DNA from: Bradyrhizobium sp. AZCC 2262
GTDB lineage: Bacteria; Pseudomonadota; Alphaproteobacteria; Rhizobiales; Xanthobacteraceae
DNA length: 64,000 bases
Direction of reading: 5' to 3'
Assembly (NCBI RefSeq): GCF_036924535.1
Contig: NZ_JAZHRT010000001.1
Span: 2,170,001 to 2,234,000, forward strand
Shown: positions 44,362 through 52,133 of the stretch, one piece after another
Position numbering within the stretch: position 1 is the first letter of the stretch
Layout of the letters: every line of letters begins with the position of its first letter
Notes under the pieces: generated by a model
Told to the model about the DNA's origin: nothing
Database searches by the model: none
The model's input: only the letters and a program-made list of their open reading frames with translations
Position numbers and translations under genes: made by a program

Positions 44362-45546
44362 ATGAAGCAAGCTGCCTTGCGGCCAGAATCATACACGAAG
44401 AAGGTTGCACTCGTCCTGCAAGGCGGGGGTGCCCTCGGAAGCTATCAAGCCGGCGTTTACGAGGCGCTCGCCTCGTCGGACTACAAACCTGACTGGGTGG
44501 CCGGCATCTCGATCGGCGCGATCAATGCCGCCCTGATCGCTGGCAATTCGCCGGAAATGCGGGTTGAAAAACTGCGTGAATTCTGGCGCACGATCACAAC
44601 GCCCGCGGTATGGCCCGTACGGATTTCTGATCTCGTCAACGGCGCGGGTTTGCCTTTCGACCTCGGAAAGCAGATCAGCGCAATGCATGCGCTGATGTTC
44701 GGCCAGTCTAACTTCTTCGCACCGCGAAAGCCTGCCGACTGGTGGTTCGGCCACACGCCGACCAGCTACTACGACACGAGCTCGCTGAAATCCACGTTAG
44801 AGCGGCTTGTCGATTTCGACCGCATCAATTCCAGAGAAATTCGGTTCAGCGTCGGAGCCGTAAACGTCAGGACAGGCAATTTTGCGTACTTCGATAATGC
44901 GGAGACCAAGATAAGGCCGGAGCACGTCCTCGCGAGCGGCGCTCTGCCGCCAGGCTTTCCCTCCGTGGAAATCGACGGAGAGCACTATTGGGACGGCGGC
45001 CTGGTCTCCAATACGCCGCTGCAATACGTGATCGAGTATTACCCGCGCCGTAGCCATCTCGTCTTCCAGGTGGACCTTTTCCCGGCTCGCGGCGCCTTGC
45101 CCGGGAATTTGAACGAGGTTACCGAGCGAGACAAGGACATCCGCTATTCCAGCCGAACGCGGGCGGGTACGGACACATTGCGGCAGCTGCACGATCTGCG
45201 CCACAGCATCAACATGCTTTGGGAGAGACTTCCCGACGATCTGAGGACCGGCCCGGAAGCCGCCTTGCTCAACGAATTCCGTTGCGTGACTACCATGGAC
45301 ATCGTTCAAGTGATTTACCGTCCGGAGCACGCGCTGGGACAATCAAAGGACTACGAATTCGACCGCCCGACGATGGAAACGCGATGGGCGCAGGGTCTCT
45401 CCGACGCGGAGGAAACGATATTGGCTGCGCCGTGGCTGGAGCCGATGCCGCCGGAGCTCGGAGCGCGCACATTCGACGTTCGCGCGAAGGGTCCGATAGG
45501 GGATACCTCGAAGAATTCGTTAAACAAGGTGGGCGGGCAATTGTGA
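44362..45546 (+). CDS. Patatin-like phospholipase (DUF3734 type)
   Basis: 394-residue serine hydrolase. The patatin oxyanion loop LQGGGALGSYQAG, nucleophile elbow GISIGA and catalytic Asp in YWDGGLVSN form the Ser-Asp dyad; the C-terminal DUF3734 part follows. I choose the ATG at 44362 (MKQAALRP), before which GAGGACGG serves as a weak ribosome-binding site; an ATG at 44236 is possible but lies over the remnant on the other strand. In relatives this gene is often linked to 3-hydroxybutyrate dehydrogenase and poly-hydroxybutyrate metabolism, but that gene is not here. It hydrolyses lipids or acyl esters in the cytoplasm. Confidence 0.88.
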   Translation: MKQAALRPESYTKKVALVLQGGGALGSYQAGVYEALASSDYKPDWVAGISIGAINAALIAGNSPEMRVEKLREFWRTITTPAVWPVRISDLVNGAGLPFDLGKQISAMHALMFGQSNFFAPRKPADWWFGHTPTSYYDTSSLKSTLERLVDFDRINSREIRFSVGAVNVRTGNFAYFDNAETKIRPEHVLASGALPPGFPSVEIDGEHYWDGGLVSNTPLQYVIEYYPRRSHLVFQVDLFPARGALPGNLNEVTERDKDIRYSSRTRAGTDTLRQLHDLRHSINMLWERLPDDLRTGPEAALLNEFRCVTTMDIVQVIYRPEHALGQSKDYEFDRPTMETRWAQGLSDAEETILAAPWLEPMPPELGARTFDVRAKGPIGDTSKNSLNKVGGQL

Positions 45547-46003
45547 CTGCAGCGGCACTGGTGCGTGTTCAAACCGCGTTGGGACACAAGGCATTCGACG
45601 AGGCCTTGAGCCGCGGCCTTGGACCGTGCCCCTTAGTACGAAGCATTCGGAGACAGCAGAGACGGATCCTGCTGCTTAGATCACGCTGACCTTGCTCGAT
45701 ATCGGATTGATCGAAAGGGCTCGGTCGGATTCAAGAACAGCGGATTGAGGCTGCAAATTGCAGGTCGACCGAGTGCCGAACTCTGGTACTTCAGCGCGGT
45801 ACGACGATAGTCGATTTGCGTCCTCGCAAAAGCGATCTGATTCATTGGACCGCGAAAATGGCAGGACTGCCGCGTGGCGCAATATCGGGCGGTCTGCAAA
45901 CCCGACCTGGACGACATGCTGGTGGATGCCGTTCTGCAGATCGTCCTCTGTCGAACGCGCCGGTGGGCGCGTGTGGAAACGCGGCAACGAGGCGTTTAAG
46001 GCG
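45547..46003. other. Intergenic stretch after patatin gene
   Basis: About 460 bp without a supported gene. A short plus-strand reading near 45905-45950 (DLDDMLVDAVLQIVL) looks protein-like but has no start and no recognised family. Confidence 0.4.
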
Positions 46004-46048
46004 CAATCGCCGGCGAGCGGAAAGCTCGCCGGCGACGCATCGCTATCG
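46004..46048. repeat. Repeated hairpin element, copy 2
   Basis: CAATCGCCGGCGAGC, loop GGAAA, GCTCGCCGGCGACGC, then ATCGCTATCGG. Arms 46007-46018 and 46024-46035 are a perfect 12-bp match. It resembles the element at 41003-41046 in arms and flanks. It lies about 75 bp beyond the end of the leftward Old Yellow Enzyme gene. Confidence 0.65.
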
Positions 46049-46123
46049 GCATAGTGCCACGCTCAGGCGTGGTAGGGTGTCCATCCAACCGCACGGGCGG
46101 AGAGATGTAAGGGGCGCTACCGC

Positions 46124-47227
46124 TTAGGCGGCAGCCGCCGCCTCGGCGACCGGGTAGTCCGTATAGCCGCGCGAGTCGCCGCCATAGAAGGTCGACCGGT
46201 CATAGCGGGTGAGCGGCAGGCCCTGCCGCAGCCGCTCCGGCAGATCAGGGTTCGAGATGAAGTGGCGACCGAAGGCGACAAGGTCGGCGTCGCCGAAGGT
46301 GACGATGGCTCCTGCGGAAGCCGGGGTGAAGCCGCCAGCCGCGATCAAGGTCCGCGAGAACTTCGGCCGCAGATGCTGTGCGGCGGTCGGCGACCGGCCA
46401 TGCGAGACTTCCTCGGTGCCCTTGATGCGCGGTTCGACAACGTGGAGATAGGCGATGCCCAGGCGGTCGAGCTGCGTCGTCACGTAGCCGAACGTCGCCG
46501 CCGGGTCGCTGTCCGACATGGATCCGTAGGTGCCGCTCGGCGCGATGCGCACGCCGACGCGATCGGCTCCCCAGACGGAGATCGCCGCCTGCGTCACCTC
46601 CAGCAGGAAGCGGGCGCGGTTTTCGATGGGCCCGCCGTATTCGTCGGTCCTCTTGTTCGTTCCGTCCTGCAGGAACTGGTCGGGCAGGTAACCGTTCGCG
46701 CCATGGATTTCGACGCCATCGAAGCCCGCCCGCAGCGCCCGCTCGGCGCCGGACCGAAACTCTTCGATGATGCCGGGGATTTCATGCAATTCGAGAGCGC
46801 GCGGCATCGAGAACGGGACTTCGCCGCGTTTGGAGTACGCGTAGCCCTCGGCAGCGATGGCGGAGGGCGCGACCGGCGCGTCGCCGTTAGGCTGCAAGTC
46901 GACATGCGACTGTCGGCCGACGTGCCACAATTGTTGGAAGATGCGGCCGCCCTTGGCGTGCACCGCGTTGGTGACGCGCTGCCATCCTGCGATCTGGATG
47001 TCGGAGTAGATGCCAGGTGCACCGGCATAACCGTTGCCGCGGGTCGAGACCGGCGTCGCCTCGGAGATGATCAGGCCGCCTTTTGACGCGCGTTGTGTAT
47101 AGTATTCGACCATCAGGTCGCTCGGGATGTCGCCCGGATCCGAGCGCATCCGCGTCAGCGGCGCCATCACGACGCGATGGGACAATTTGTAGGGACCGAC
47201 CTGGGTCGGCGTGAACAGCTTGGACAT
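46124..47227 (-). CDS. Old Yellow Enzyme family alkene reductase (NemA-like)
   Basis: 367-residue FMN-dependent NAD(P)H oxidoreductase. The family signature is seen in LTRMRSDPGDIPSDLMVEYY, the active-site HGANGYLPDQFLQDGTN with its His-Asn pair, and the FMN-binding FGRHFISNPDLPERL. The start at 47227 (MSKLFTP) is preferred over an upstream ATG at 47278. It reduces activated alkenes such as N-ethylmaleimide, unsaturated aldehydes or nitro compounds. It lies 79 bp after the peroxiredoxin gene and is probably co-transcribed from a promoter carrying palindrome site A. Confidence 0.9.
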   Translation of the reverse strand: MSKLFTPTQVGPYKLSHRVVMAPLTRMRSDPGDIPSDLMVEYYTQRASKGGLIISEATPVSTRGNGYAGAPGIYSDIQIAGWQRVTNAVHAKGGRIFQQLWHVGRQSHVDLQPNGDAPVAPSAIAAEGYAYSKRGEVPFSMPRALELHEIPGIIEEFRSGAERALRAGFDGVEIHGANGYLPDQFLQDGTNKRTDEYGGPIENRARFLLEVTQAAISVWGADRVGVRIAPSGTYGSMSDSDPAATFGYVTTQLDRLGIAYLHVVEPRIKGTEEVSHGRSPTAAQHLRPKFSRTLIAAGGFTPASAGAIVTFGDADLVAFGRHFISNPDLPERLRQGLPLTRYDRSTFYGGDSRGYTDYPVAEAAAAA

Positions 47228-47306
47228 TGGTATGTTCCTTTTCGTGGCTTGAGTGGAAGGACAGCGGCCGATGGTCATTGCGCCCCACCGGCCGCCTCAT
47301 GCGCCG

Positions 47307-47981
47307 TCACACCTTGACGGCGGCCGCCCGCTGGAGGACCGGGATCATGTCCTCTGGCTCAGGCCGGCGGGTGTAGTCGGGGTTCACTTCGGAATAGACG
47401 ATCACGCCGTCCTGTCCGATGACGTAGCGGGCCGGCATCGGCAGGCTCCAACTCGGGTCGTCGTTGAACGTCGGCAGATCGTTCTTAAGCTGCTTGTAGA
47501 GTTCGACCAGATAGTCGGGCAGGTCGAAGCGCAGGCCGAATGCGGCGCCGACCTTGCCCTTCACGTCCGACAGGATCGGGAACGAGAGCTTGTTCTGGCG
47601 CACCGACTTGCGGCTGTTAGGGGCGGTCTGCGGCGAGATCGCGACCAGCAAGGCGCCGTATCGGTCGAACTCCGGCTTGGCGGCTTCGAGCGCCTGCAAT
47701 TCCATGTTGCAGTACGGGCACCAGACGCCACGGTAGAAGCTGAGCACCACCGGGCCACGCTTCAGAAGGTCGGCCGAGTTGATGACGTTACCTTCCGGAT
47801 CCTTCAGCGAGAAGGACGGGGCGAGGTCACCTGCCTTCTTGGCGCGCCGGGCGGCCCTTGACTCGATCAGTTCGGCGGTGGCGCGGTGCATCGTCTCAAT
47901 GACCGAGTGAGGAACGTTGTAGGGTGGCTTTCCGGCCTCGAAATCGGCTTTGAAGGCGTCGAGCTTGGCTTGAAGCGACAT
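47307..47981 (-). CDS. Peroxiredoxin-like protein (AhpC/TSA family)
   Basis: 224-residue thiol peroxidase-like protein with a thioredoxin fold. The active site reads FYRGVWCPYCNMEL, a CPYC motif where the first Cys is peroxidatic. A long N-terminal helix region (about residues 1-50) precedes the domain. The C-terminus contains PARYVIGQDGVIVYSEVN. It is the first gene of the leftward operon with the OYE gene, 119 bp after palindrome site A. It likely reduces peroxides or chloramine-type oxidants. Confidence 0.88.
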   Translation of the reverse strand: MSLQAKLDAFKADFEAGKPPYNVPHSVIETMHRATAELIESRAARRAKKAGDLAPSFSLKDPEGNVINSADLLKRGPVVLSFYRGVWCPYCNMELQALEAAKPEFDRYGALLVAISPQTAPNSRKSVRQNKLSFPILSDVKGKVGAAFGLRFDLPDYLVELYKQLKNDLPTFNDDPSWSLPMPARYVIGQDGVIVYSEVNPDYTRRPEPEDMIPVLQRAAAVKV

Positions 47982-48099
47982 GACGGTTCTCCTTTGGTGT
48001 TTGCGTGGAGGACGGCGCCGCCGCCCGTTTGGTTGAACTCACGCGCAGAAACTAAAGGAGACCGCCATACGAGGTAGCGGGCACGTCGGACTAGCGCTT

Positions 48100-48114
48100 A
48101 TTCCACCCGGGAAT
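48100..48114. promoter_or_regulatory. ATTCC-N5-GGAAT palindrome, site A (peroxiredoxin/OYE operon)
   Basis: ATTCC-ACCCG-GGAAT in the 150-bp gap before the peroxiredoxin gene (start 47981). It contains a T-N11-A box, the usual LysR-type binding form. The same palindrome occurs at five other transcription-unit heads in this region. Confidence 0.7.
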
Positions 48115-48131
48115 GATCGCGGTGCTGCGGT

Positions 48132-48449
48132 TCAGCAGCCCCTGCAGATGATCAGCTTGCGGTCGAGTTCCTGGTCGAACTGCTGTTGCTGGTGATCCCT
48201 TGCCGAGACGGCTTCGTGCTGGGGGACATCTGCCTGGTGCGGTTGCCGATGGCCGACCGGAGCAAGCCAGGGCAAGCGCGAGGTCAACACGATCGGCGCA
48301 CGATCTGTGGCGGCGCTGATCGACACATCGGGGAAAACGGCGACGGTATCTTGCCGATAGGTAGCATTTGCCGGTGAAAGCAGGGCGGCAAAGATGGCGA
48401 CGGCGGCGCTTGCGCTAAGTGAGCGCTTCAGGATCGAGGTGCGGGACAT
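48132..48449 (-). CDS. Small exported protein ending in CRGC, copy 2
   Basis: 105-residue paralog of the protein at 43615-43890. A signal peptide (LSASAAVAIFAALLSPANA) precedes a mature part with RLPWLAPVGHRQP, DVPQHE, a Gln-rich linker and the C-terminus LDRKLIICRGC. It lies between the LysR gene and the peroxiredoxin/OYE operon, all leftward. GGAGTG sits before the start. The gap to the LysR gene is 148 bp. The terminal CxxC may bind metal or undergo redox change. Family not recognised. Confidence 0.75.
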   Translation of the reverse strand: MSRTSILKRSLSASAAVAIFAALLSPANATYRQDTVAVFPDVSISAATDRAPIVLTSRLPWLAPVGHRQPHQADVPQHEAVSARDHQQQQFDQELDRKLIICRGC

Positions 48450-48597
48450 GGTGACACTCCTTTGCAGGAGGCTCGGGATGAGCAGCTCCGTTGCGTGTCA
48501 CCGTAGTCATCTGCCCGAGACGTTGAATGCCGGTTGGGATAGAAGACATGCTCGTTCGTCTCACGAGTTGCGCGAACTACGCCCGCGACTGCATTGC

Positions 48598-49479
48598 CTA
48601 CGCATTGAATGCACGCTCGAAGAAGGCGACGAACGCTCGCGCTTTGGCCGTCGCCGCACGGCCCGTCGGAAGCACCGCCCATAGGTCGAGTGGCGGGAGA
48701 CTCCATTCCGACAGGACCGTACGTACGGCGCCCGATCGCAGTTCAGGGCTGAACATCCATTCCGACGCGATGGTCAGTCCGGCATGGGCGAGCACCGCTG
48801 CTCTCACACCTTCCGCAGCGGTCACCCGCAATCTGCTCTGAACGCTAACGGCCAATTCCGTGCTTTCGTGCCTGAACGACCACACACTGCCTTCGCCCTG
48901 CAGATAGACGACGGCCTGATGCTTGCTCAACTCACTCGGCGTCGACGGCGTGCCTGCCCGATCGAAGTAGGCGGGCGTGCCCAGCACGAGCCGCTTGCAC
49001 CTTGCGACGCGCCGAGCGGTCAGCGTCGAATCCATCATATTCCCCATCCGGAGAGCCACATCGATGCCCTCTTGCACGAGGTCGATCTGACGGTCGTCCA
49101 GGATCACCTCGAGATCCAGCTCTGGATGCTGCGCCATGAACTGCGGCAACATCGGAATGAGATGGATCCGTGCGAACGTGACAGCGGCGCAGACCCGCAA
49201 TCGTCCTTTGAGACCTGCTCCCGCTCCGCGCGCGGCGAGCTCGGCCTCGGCCGCTTCTTCAAGCGCCCGCCTGGCGCGCTCGAGATAGCCAAGCCCGGCT
49301 TCGGTGGGCGTTAGTCCGCGCGTGGAGCGCGTCAGCAGCTTGACTCCGAGATATTCCTCGAGTTGTGCGACCGATTTCGAGACGGCCGGTTGTCCTACTC
49401 GCAGCTGTCGGGCCGCTCCGGAAAAGGAGCCCGTCTCAACGACCCGTACGAATGTCTCCATCGAAGCCAGACGATCCAT
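48598..49479 (-). CDS. LysR family transcriptional regulator
   Basis: 293-residue LTTR. The N-terminal HTH (METFVRVVETGSFSGAARQL then VGQPAVSKSVAQLEEYLGV) occupies residues 7-45, with the usual effector domain from about 90 on (LKGRLRVCAAVTFARIHLIP). Palindrome site B (49483-49497) sits four bases before the start codon and covers its ribosome-binding site. The same palindrome heads several stress-response units nearby, so this regulator is the best candidate for the palindrome. Inducer unknown; the regulated genes suggest reactive electrophiles or oxidants. Confidence 0.88.
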   Translation of the reverse strand: MDRLASMETFVRVVETGSFSGAARQLRVGQPAVSKSVAQLEEYLGVKLLTRSTRGLTPTEAGLGYLERARRALEEAAEAELAARGAGAGLKGRLRVCAAVTFARIHLIPMLPQFMAQHPELDLEVILDDRQIDLVQEGIDVALRMGNMMDSTLTARRVARCKRLVLGTPAYFDRAGTPSTPSELSKHQAVVYLQGEGSVWSFRHESTELAVSVQSRLRVTAAEGVRAAVLAHAGLTIASEWMFSPELRSGAVRTVLSEWSLPPLDLWAVLPTGRAATAKARAFVAFFERAFNA

Positions 49480-49482
49480 CCT

Positions 49483-49497
49483 ATTCTCCGCAGGAAT
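49483..49497. promoter_or_regulatory. ATTCC-N5-GGAAT palindrome, site B (LysR gene)
   Basis: ATTCT-CCGCA-GGAAT, one base off the perfect palindrome, directly before the LysR gene start at 49479. The spacer holds GGAG on the minus strand, the gene's ribosome-binding site, so binding would block both transcription and translation starts. It is followed on the plus strand by GAGCGATATCGC, similar to the flank of sites D and E. Confidence 0.65.
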
Positions 49498-49582
49498 GAG
49501 CGATATCGCTCCGCCCTATCTGCCATGCCGGGCGGGAATTGGCCATCTCTGTACGCATCCGAGCCCGCCGAGGAGAGATGCG

Positions 49583-49816
49583 ATGAACACCCACGAAGGC
49601 CAGATCACGATGCCGGTCCGAACCACCGCAGCCAATTCCCGTGGAACGGCTCGCGCGAAAGCCGTCGCGCTCGAAGCGGCCCGGGCCTTGTCCAGATCGG
49701 CCAGGGACGCGCTACTGGCCTATGCGATGACGGGCAGCGCCGTGGCAAGCATCGTCGTCGTCGCCGCGCCTCATTTTGAGGTGCTGCTGCGGTGCATTTT
49801 CCATGGACGTGGGTAG
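49583..49816 (+). CDS. Possible small protein, unknown
   Basis: 77-residue open frame beginning MNTHEGQITMPVRTTAAN after a good GAGGAGA ribosome-binding site, divergent from the LysR gene. It has an Ala-rich amphipathic region and a hydrophobic stretch (GSAVASIVVVAAPHFEVLL). No family recognised. The ribosome-binding site and position downstream of site B are the only support. Confidence 0.4.
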   Translation: MNTHEGQITMPVRTTAANSRGTARAKAVALEAARALSRSARDALLAYAMTGSAVASIVVVAAPHFEVLLRCIFHGRG

Positions 49817-49952
49817 GCGGCGACCCCGGTGCGCGGCCGTGCTCGCGCGCAAGCCTTGGACGGGCCAATTCGATCCGCTCTCGGGTGTCGTCCTTCACGA
49901 AGCCAAGGATTTGGCGGCGCTCGCCGATTGAGCGGAGCGGATCCGCAATCCG

Positions 49953-50354
49953 TCACCCGTTCGCGGCCACGCTCAACTGGTATAGCCGACCGGTCGCATC
50001 CAGGTCCTCAACGCGCCATTCGCCGCCGACGCCCGCGATCGTCCACCTGAGCAATTCCCAAAGATCGGCGTCTACCTCCGAGTCATTCAACGGCTCCAGC
50101 GCGTCGGGCAGGGCATAGATCTCGATTCCGTCGGGAAACGGTTCTCCACTGCGACCGACGAAGACGAGCGCGTAGATCATTCCCGAGGGCGCCTGCACGT
50201 ATCCGGGGCGCGAGAGCCCGTTCGTACCAAGAGAAAACTGCCTGACGAAGAATTCGCGGAATTCCGGGTAGTGCCCGACGCGGTCTTCCGCGAGCACGAG
50301 CGCTCTTCTCTTTCCTTCGAGCGCTGGAGTCTCGATGACTTGAATTTCCGTCAT
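49953..50354 (-). CDS. Conserved-looking hypothetical protein
   Basis: 133-residue cytoplasmic protein, MTEIQVIETPALEGKRRALV..., with alternating strands and a Gly/Asp-rich end. I do not recognise a family. Its start overlaps the stop of the preceding hydrolase gene as ATGA, so it is the last gene of the thiolase/SMP-30/hydrolase operon and translationally coupled. The amino-acid composition is typical of a real soluble protein. Confidence 0.65.
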   Translation of the reverse strand: MTEIQVIETPALEGKRRALVLAEDRVGHYPEFREFFVRQFSLGTNGLSRPGYVQAPSGMIYALVFVGRSGEPFPDGIEIYALPDALEPLNDSEVDADLWELLRWTIAGVGGEWRVEDLDATGRLYQLSVAANG

Positions 50355-51274
50355 GACTGCCTTCCGTCGATGCGGTCCAGGAAACGGTTGATCTTGCCGG
50401 CGATCTCCTCGCCGGAGTCCTCTTGCACGAAGTGCCGGCCCGTCACCAGTTCGGGTCCTTCGGCGTACGGCAAGAGCTCTTTGAAGCGCGTTGCGAAGGT
50501 CGCGTGATCGAAGACCTCGTCCTCTTTACCCCAGACCAGCAGTGTCGGGAGTTTCGACTTCCTCAGCTCGCGCTCGAGCCATTCGAAGCGGGCCAGGCCG
50601 CGCGCGCTTTCGTCCAACGGTATCCAGCGCGGCCAGGTCCACGTGAGCAGGCGCGATGCCGGATCGGGCAGAATGCCCTCATAGACGCTCTGGGCCTCTG
50701 TTTTGAACTTCTTGCGGTCGACTACCGAAAGATACATCCCGCGACCAGCGAGAGCATTGTGGCGTCCGAGAAGATAGGGCCCGACGAGGGGCGCGTGCAT
50801 CATGCGCCAGGGAAATATGCGCTTGTGGAATTCGGCCGGAGGCAGCGGCCAAGCCCACGTGCTCATGATCACCAGAGCGCGGACGCGGTCCGGATTTGAC
50901 AGGGCAAACCCGAGGCCAGTCGGTCCGCCCCAATCGTGACAGACCATGGTCGCGTTGCGCACATCGAGCTGTCGCAAGAGGCCGGTCAGGTTGGCGACGT
51001 GGCCGTCGAGCGTGTGGGCTTGTTCGCGGACGGGCTTCTCGGATAGCCCGAAGCCGATCATGTCCGGAACGATCACGCGCCTGCCCGCCGCGGTCAGCGG
51101 CTTGATGAATTTCCGGTACAGAAATCCCCAGGCTGGGTTGCCATGCAGGAGAACGACCGGATCGCCGGCGCCCTCGTCGATATAGTGCATGCGCCAGCCG
51201 TTGACTTGCTTGAATTTCGGTTCGTACGGCCATTGCTCATGCGCGAACCGCTGCACCGATCCCGATGCGTCCAT
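50351..51274 (-). CDS. Alpha/beta hydrolase, haloalkane dehalogenase-like
   Basis: 307-residue hydrolase. HGNPAWGFLYR supplies the oxyanion region with Asn, as in haloalkane dehalogenases, and the nucleophile is Asp in VCHDWGGPTG followed by Trp. The late acid and His are in WGKEDEVFDH and GRHFVQEDSG. The start at 51274 is preferred because GGGAGG lies five bases before it; an upstream ATG at 51292 would place that site inside the coding region. It could be a dehalogenase or an epoxide/ester hydrolase; Asp as nucleophile excludes ordinary serine esterases. Confidence 0.82.
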   Translation of the reverse strand: MDASGSVQRFAHEQWPYEPKFKQVNGWRMHYIDEGAGDPVVLLHGNPAWGFLYRKFIKPLTAAGRRVIVPDMIGFGLSEKPVREQAHTLDGHVANLTGLLRQLDVRNATMVCHDWGGPTGLGFALSNPDRVRALVIMSTWAWPLPPAEFHKRIFPWRMMHAPLVGPYLLGRHNALAGRGMYLSVVDRKKFKTEAQSVYEGILPDPASRLLTWTWPRWIPLDESARGLARFEWLERELRKSKLPTLLVWGKEDEVFDHATFATRFKELLPYAEGPELVTGRHFVQEDSGEEIAGKINRFLDRIDGRQS

Positions 51275-51284
51275 CCTTTCCTCC

Positions 51285-52112
51285 CTATCCAAAGAAAATC
51301 ACGGCCTGGCCATTGAGGCCAGGCAGCCTGACCACGGGGCCCAGAGATTTGCCGGTCGCGAAATCGAACGCGACCACTTCATCCTGGGCCACGCAATACA
51401 GCTCTCCATCCGGCCCGAACCGCAAGCCGCGCGGCTTCCTGAATTCAGTCCCGCGATCCGGAGCAAAGACACGAACGAGACGGCCATCGCTCCGATCGTA
51501 TTCGCGGATGGTCGTCATTGCATCTGGAGCGCCGAACGGACGCTCACTGCTCACGATCACATTTCCGTTCGGCGCGATCGTGAGGTCGAGCGGACTGAGA
51601 ACTGGATCTTGGACTTTCCAGGAGGAGTTGATGGTCCCTTCCGGACCGAACGCCAAAATAGCGTTGTCGCCTTCGCCGCCTGGGCCGATGCCGGACGCCA
51701 GAAAGAGAGTGCCGTCGTCTCCGAAGGCAAATCCGCGTGGGAACGGGACTACCGCGCTCGGAAGCGCCGCCTCGCCGGATCCATCGAGGGTGGGCGCGAA
51801 GGCCATGATCGTCCGCGCAGCGCGCAATCCGACATAGTATCGGCCGTCGGGGCCGAAATTGCCGCCGCCCGGGTTCAGCCCGGGTATGGCGCCAGTCTCG
51901 CGTGCCACGCGACCTTTGCCATCGAGCGCGAGAATGCGGTCCGAGCCGCTGTTGACGAAGACTAGCGAACCGAAGACGCCGAGTCCGCGCGGGTCGACGA
52001 TCCTGGCGTCCTCACTGAATGGGCCAAGCGCCTCGCCGTCCGGATCGAACGCCAAGAGCTTGCCGTACCCCGAGCCATTCGCGCCAGATGCGCTTGTCAC
52101 GAGAAGGACCAT
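51285..52112 (-). CDS. SMP-30/NHL-type beta-propeller protein
   Basis: 275 residues with repeated blades: FDPDGEALGPF, GPDGRYYVGLRAARTI, GDDGTLFLASG, APNGNVIVSSE and GPDGELYCVAQD, a pattern of NHL/SMP-30-like propellers. There is no clear signal peptide. It may be a lactonase of a sugar or aryl lactone, or a scaffold. It lies 21 bp after the thiolase gene and 10 bp before the hydrolase gene in one operon. The catalytic metal residues cannot be assigned by eye. Confidence 0.7.
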   Translation of the reverse strand: MVLLVTSASGANGSGYGKLLAFDPDGEALGPFSEDARIVDPRGLGVFGSLVFVNSGSDRILALDGKGRVARETGAIPGLNPGGGNFGPDGRYYVGLRAARTIMAFAPTLDGSGEAALPSAVVPFPRGFAFGDDGTLFLASGIGPGGEGDNAILAFGPEGTINSSWKVQDPVLSPLDLTIAPNGNVIVSSERPFGAPDAMTTIREYDRSDGRLVRVFAPDRGTEFRKPRGLRFGPDGELYCVAQDEVVAFDFATGKSLGPVVRLPGLNGQAVIFFG

Positions 52113-52133
52113 GGAAGGCTCCTTTGGTTATCC

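Noticed and set aside
50240..50260. ATTCGCGGAAT-type sequence in the hypothetical gene
   Set aside because: The spacing is three bases, not five, and it lies inside coding sequence.
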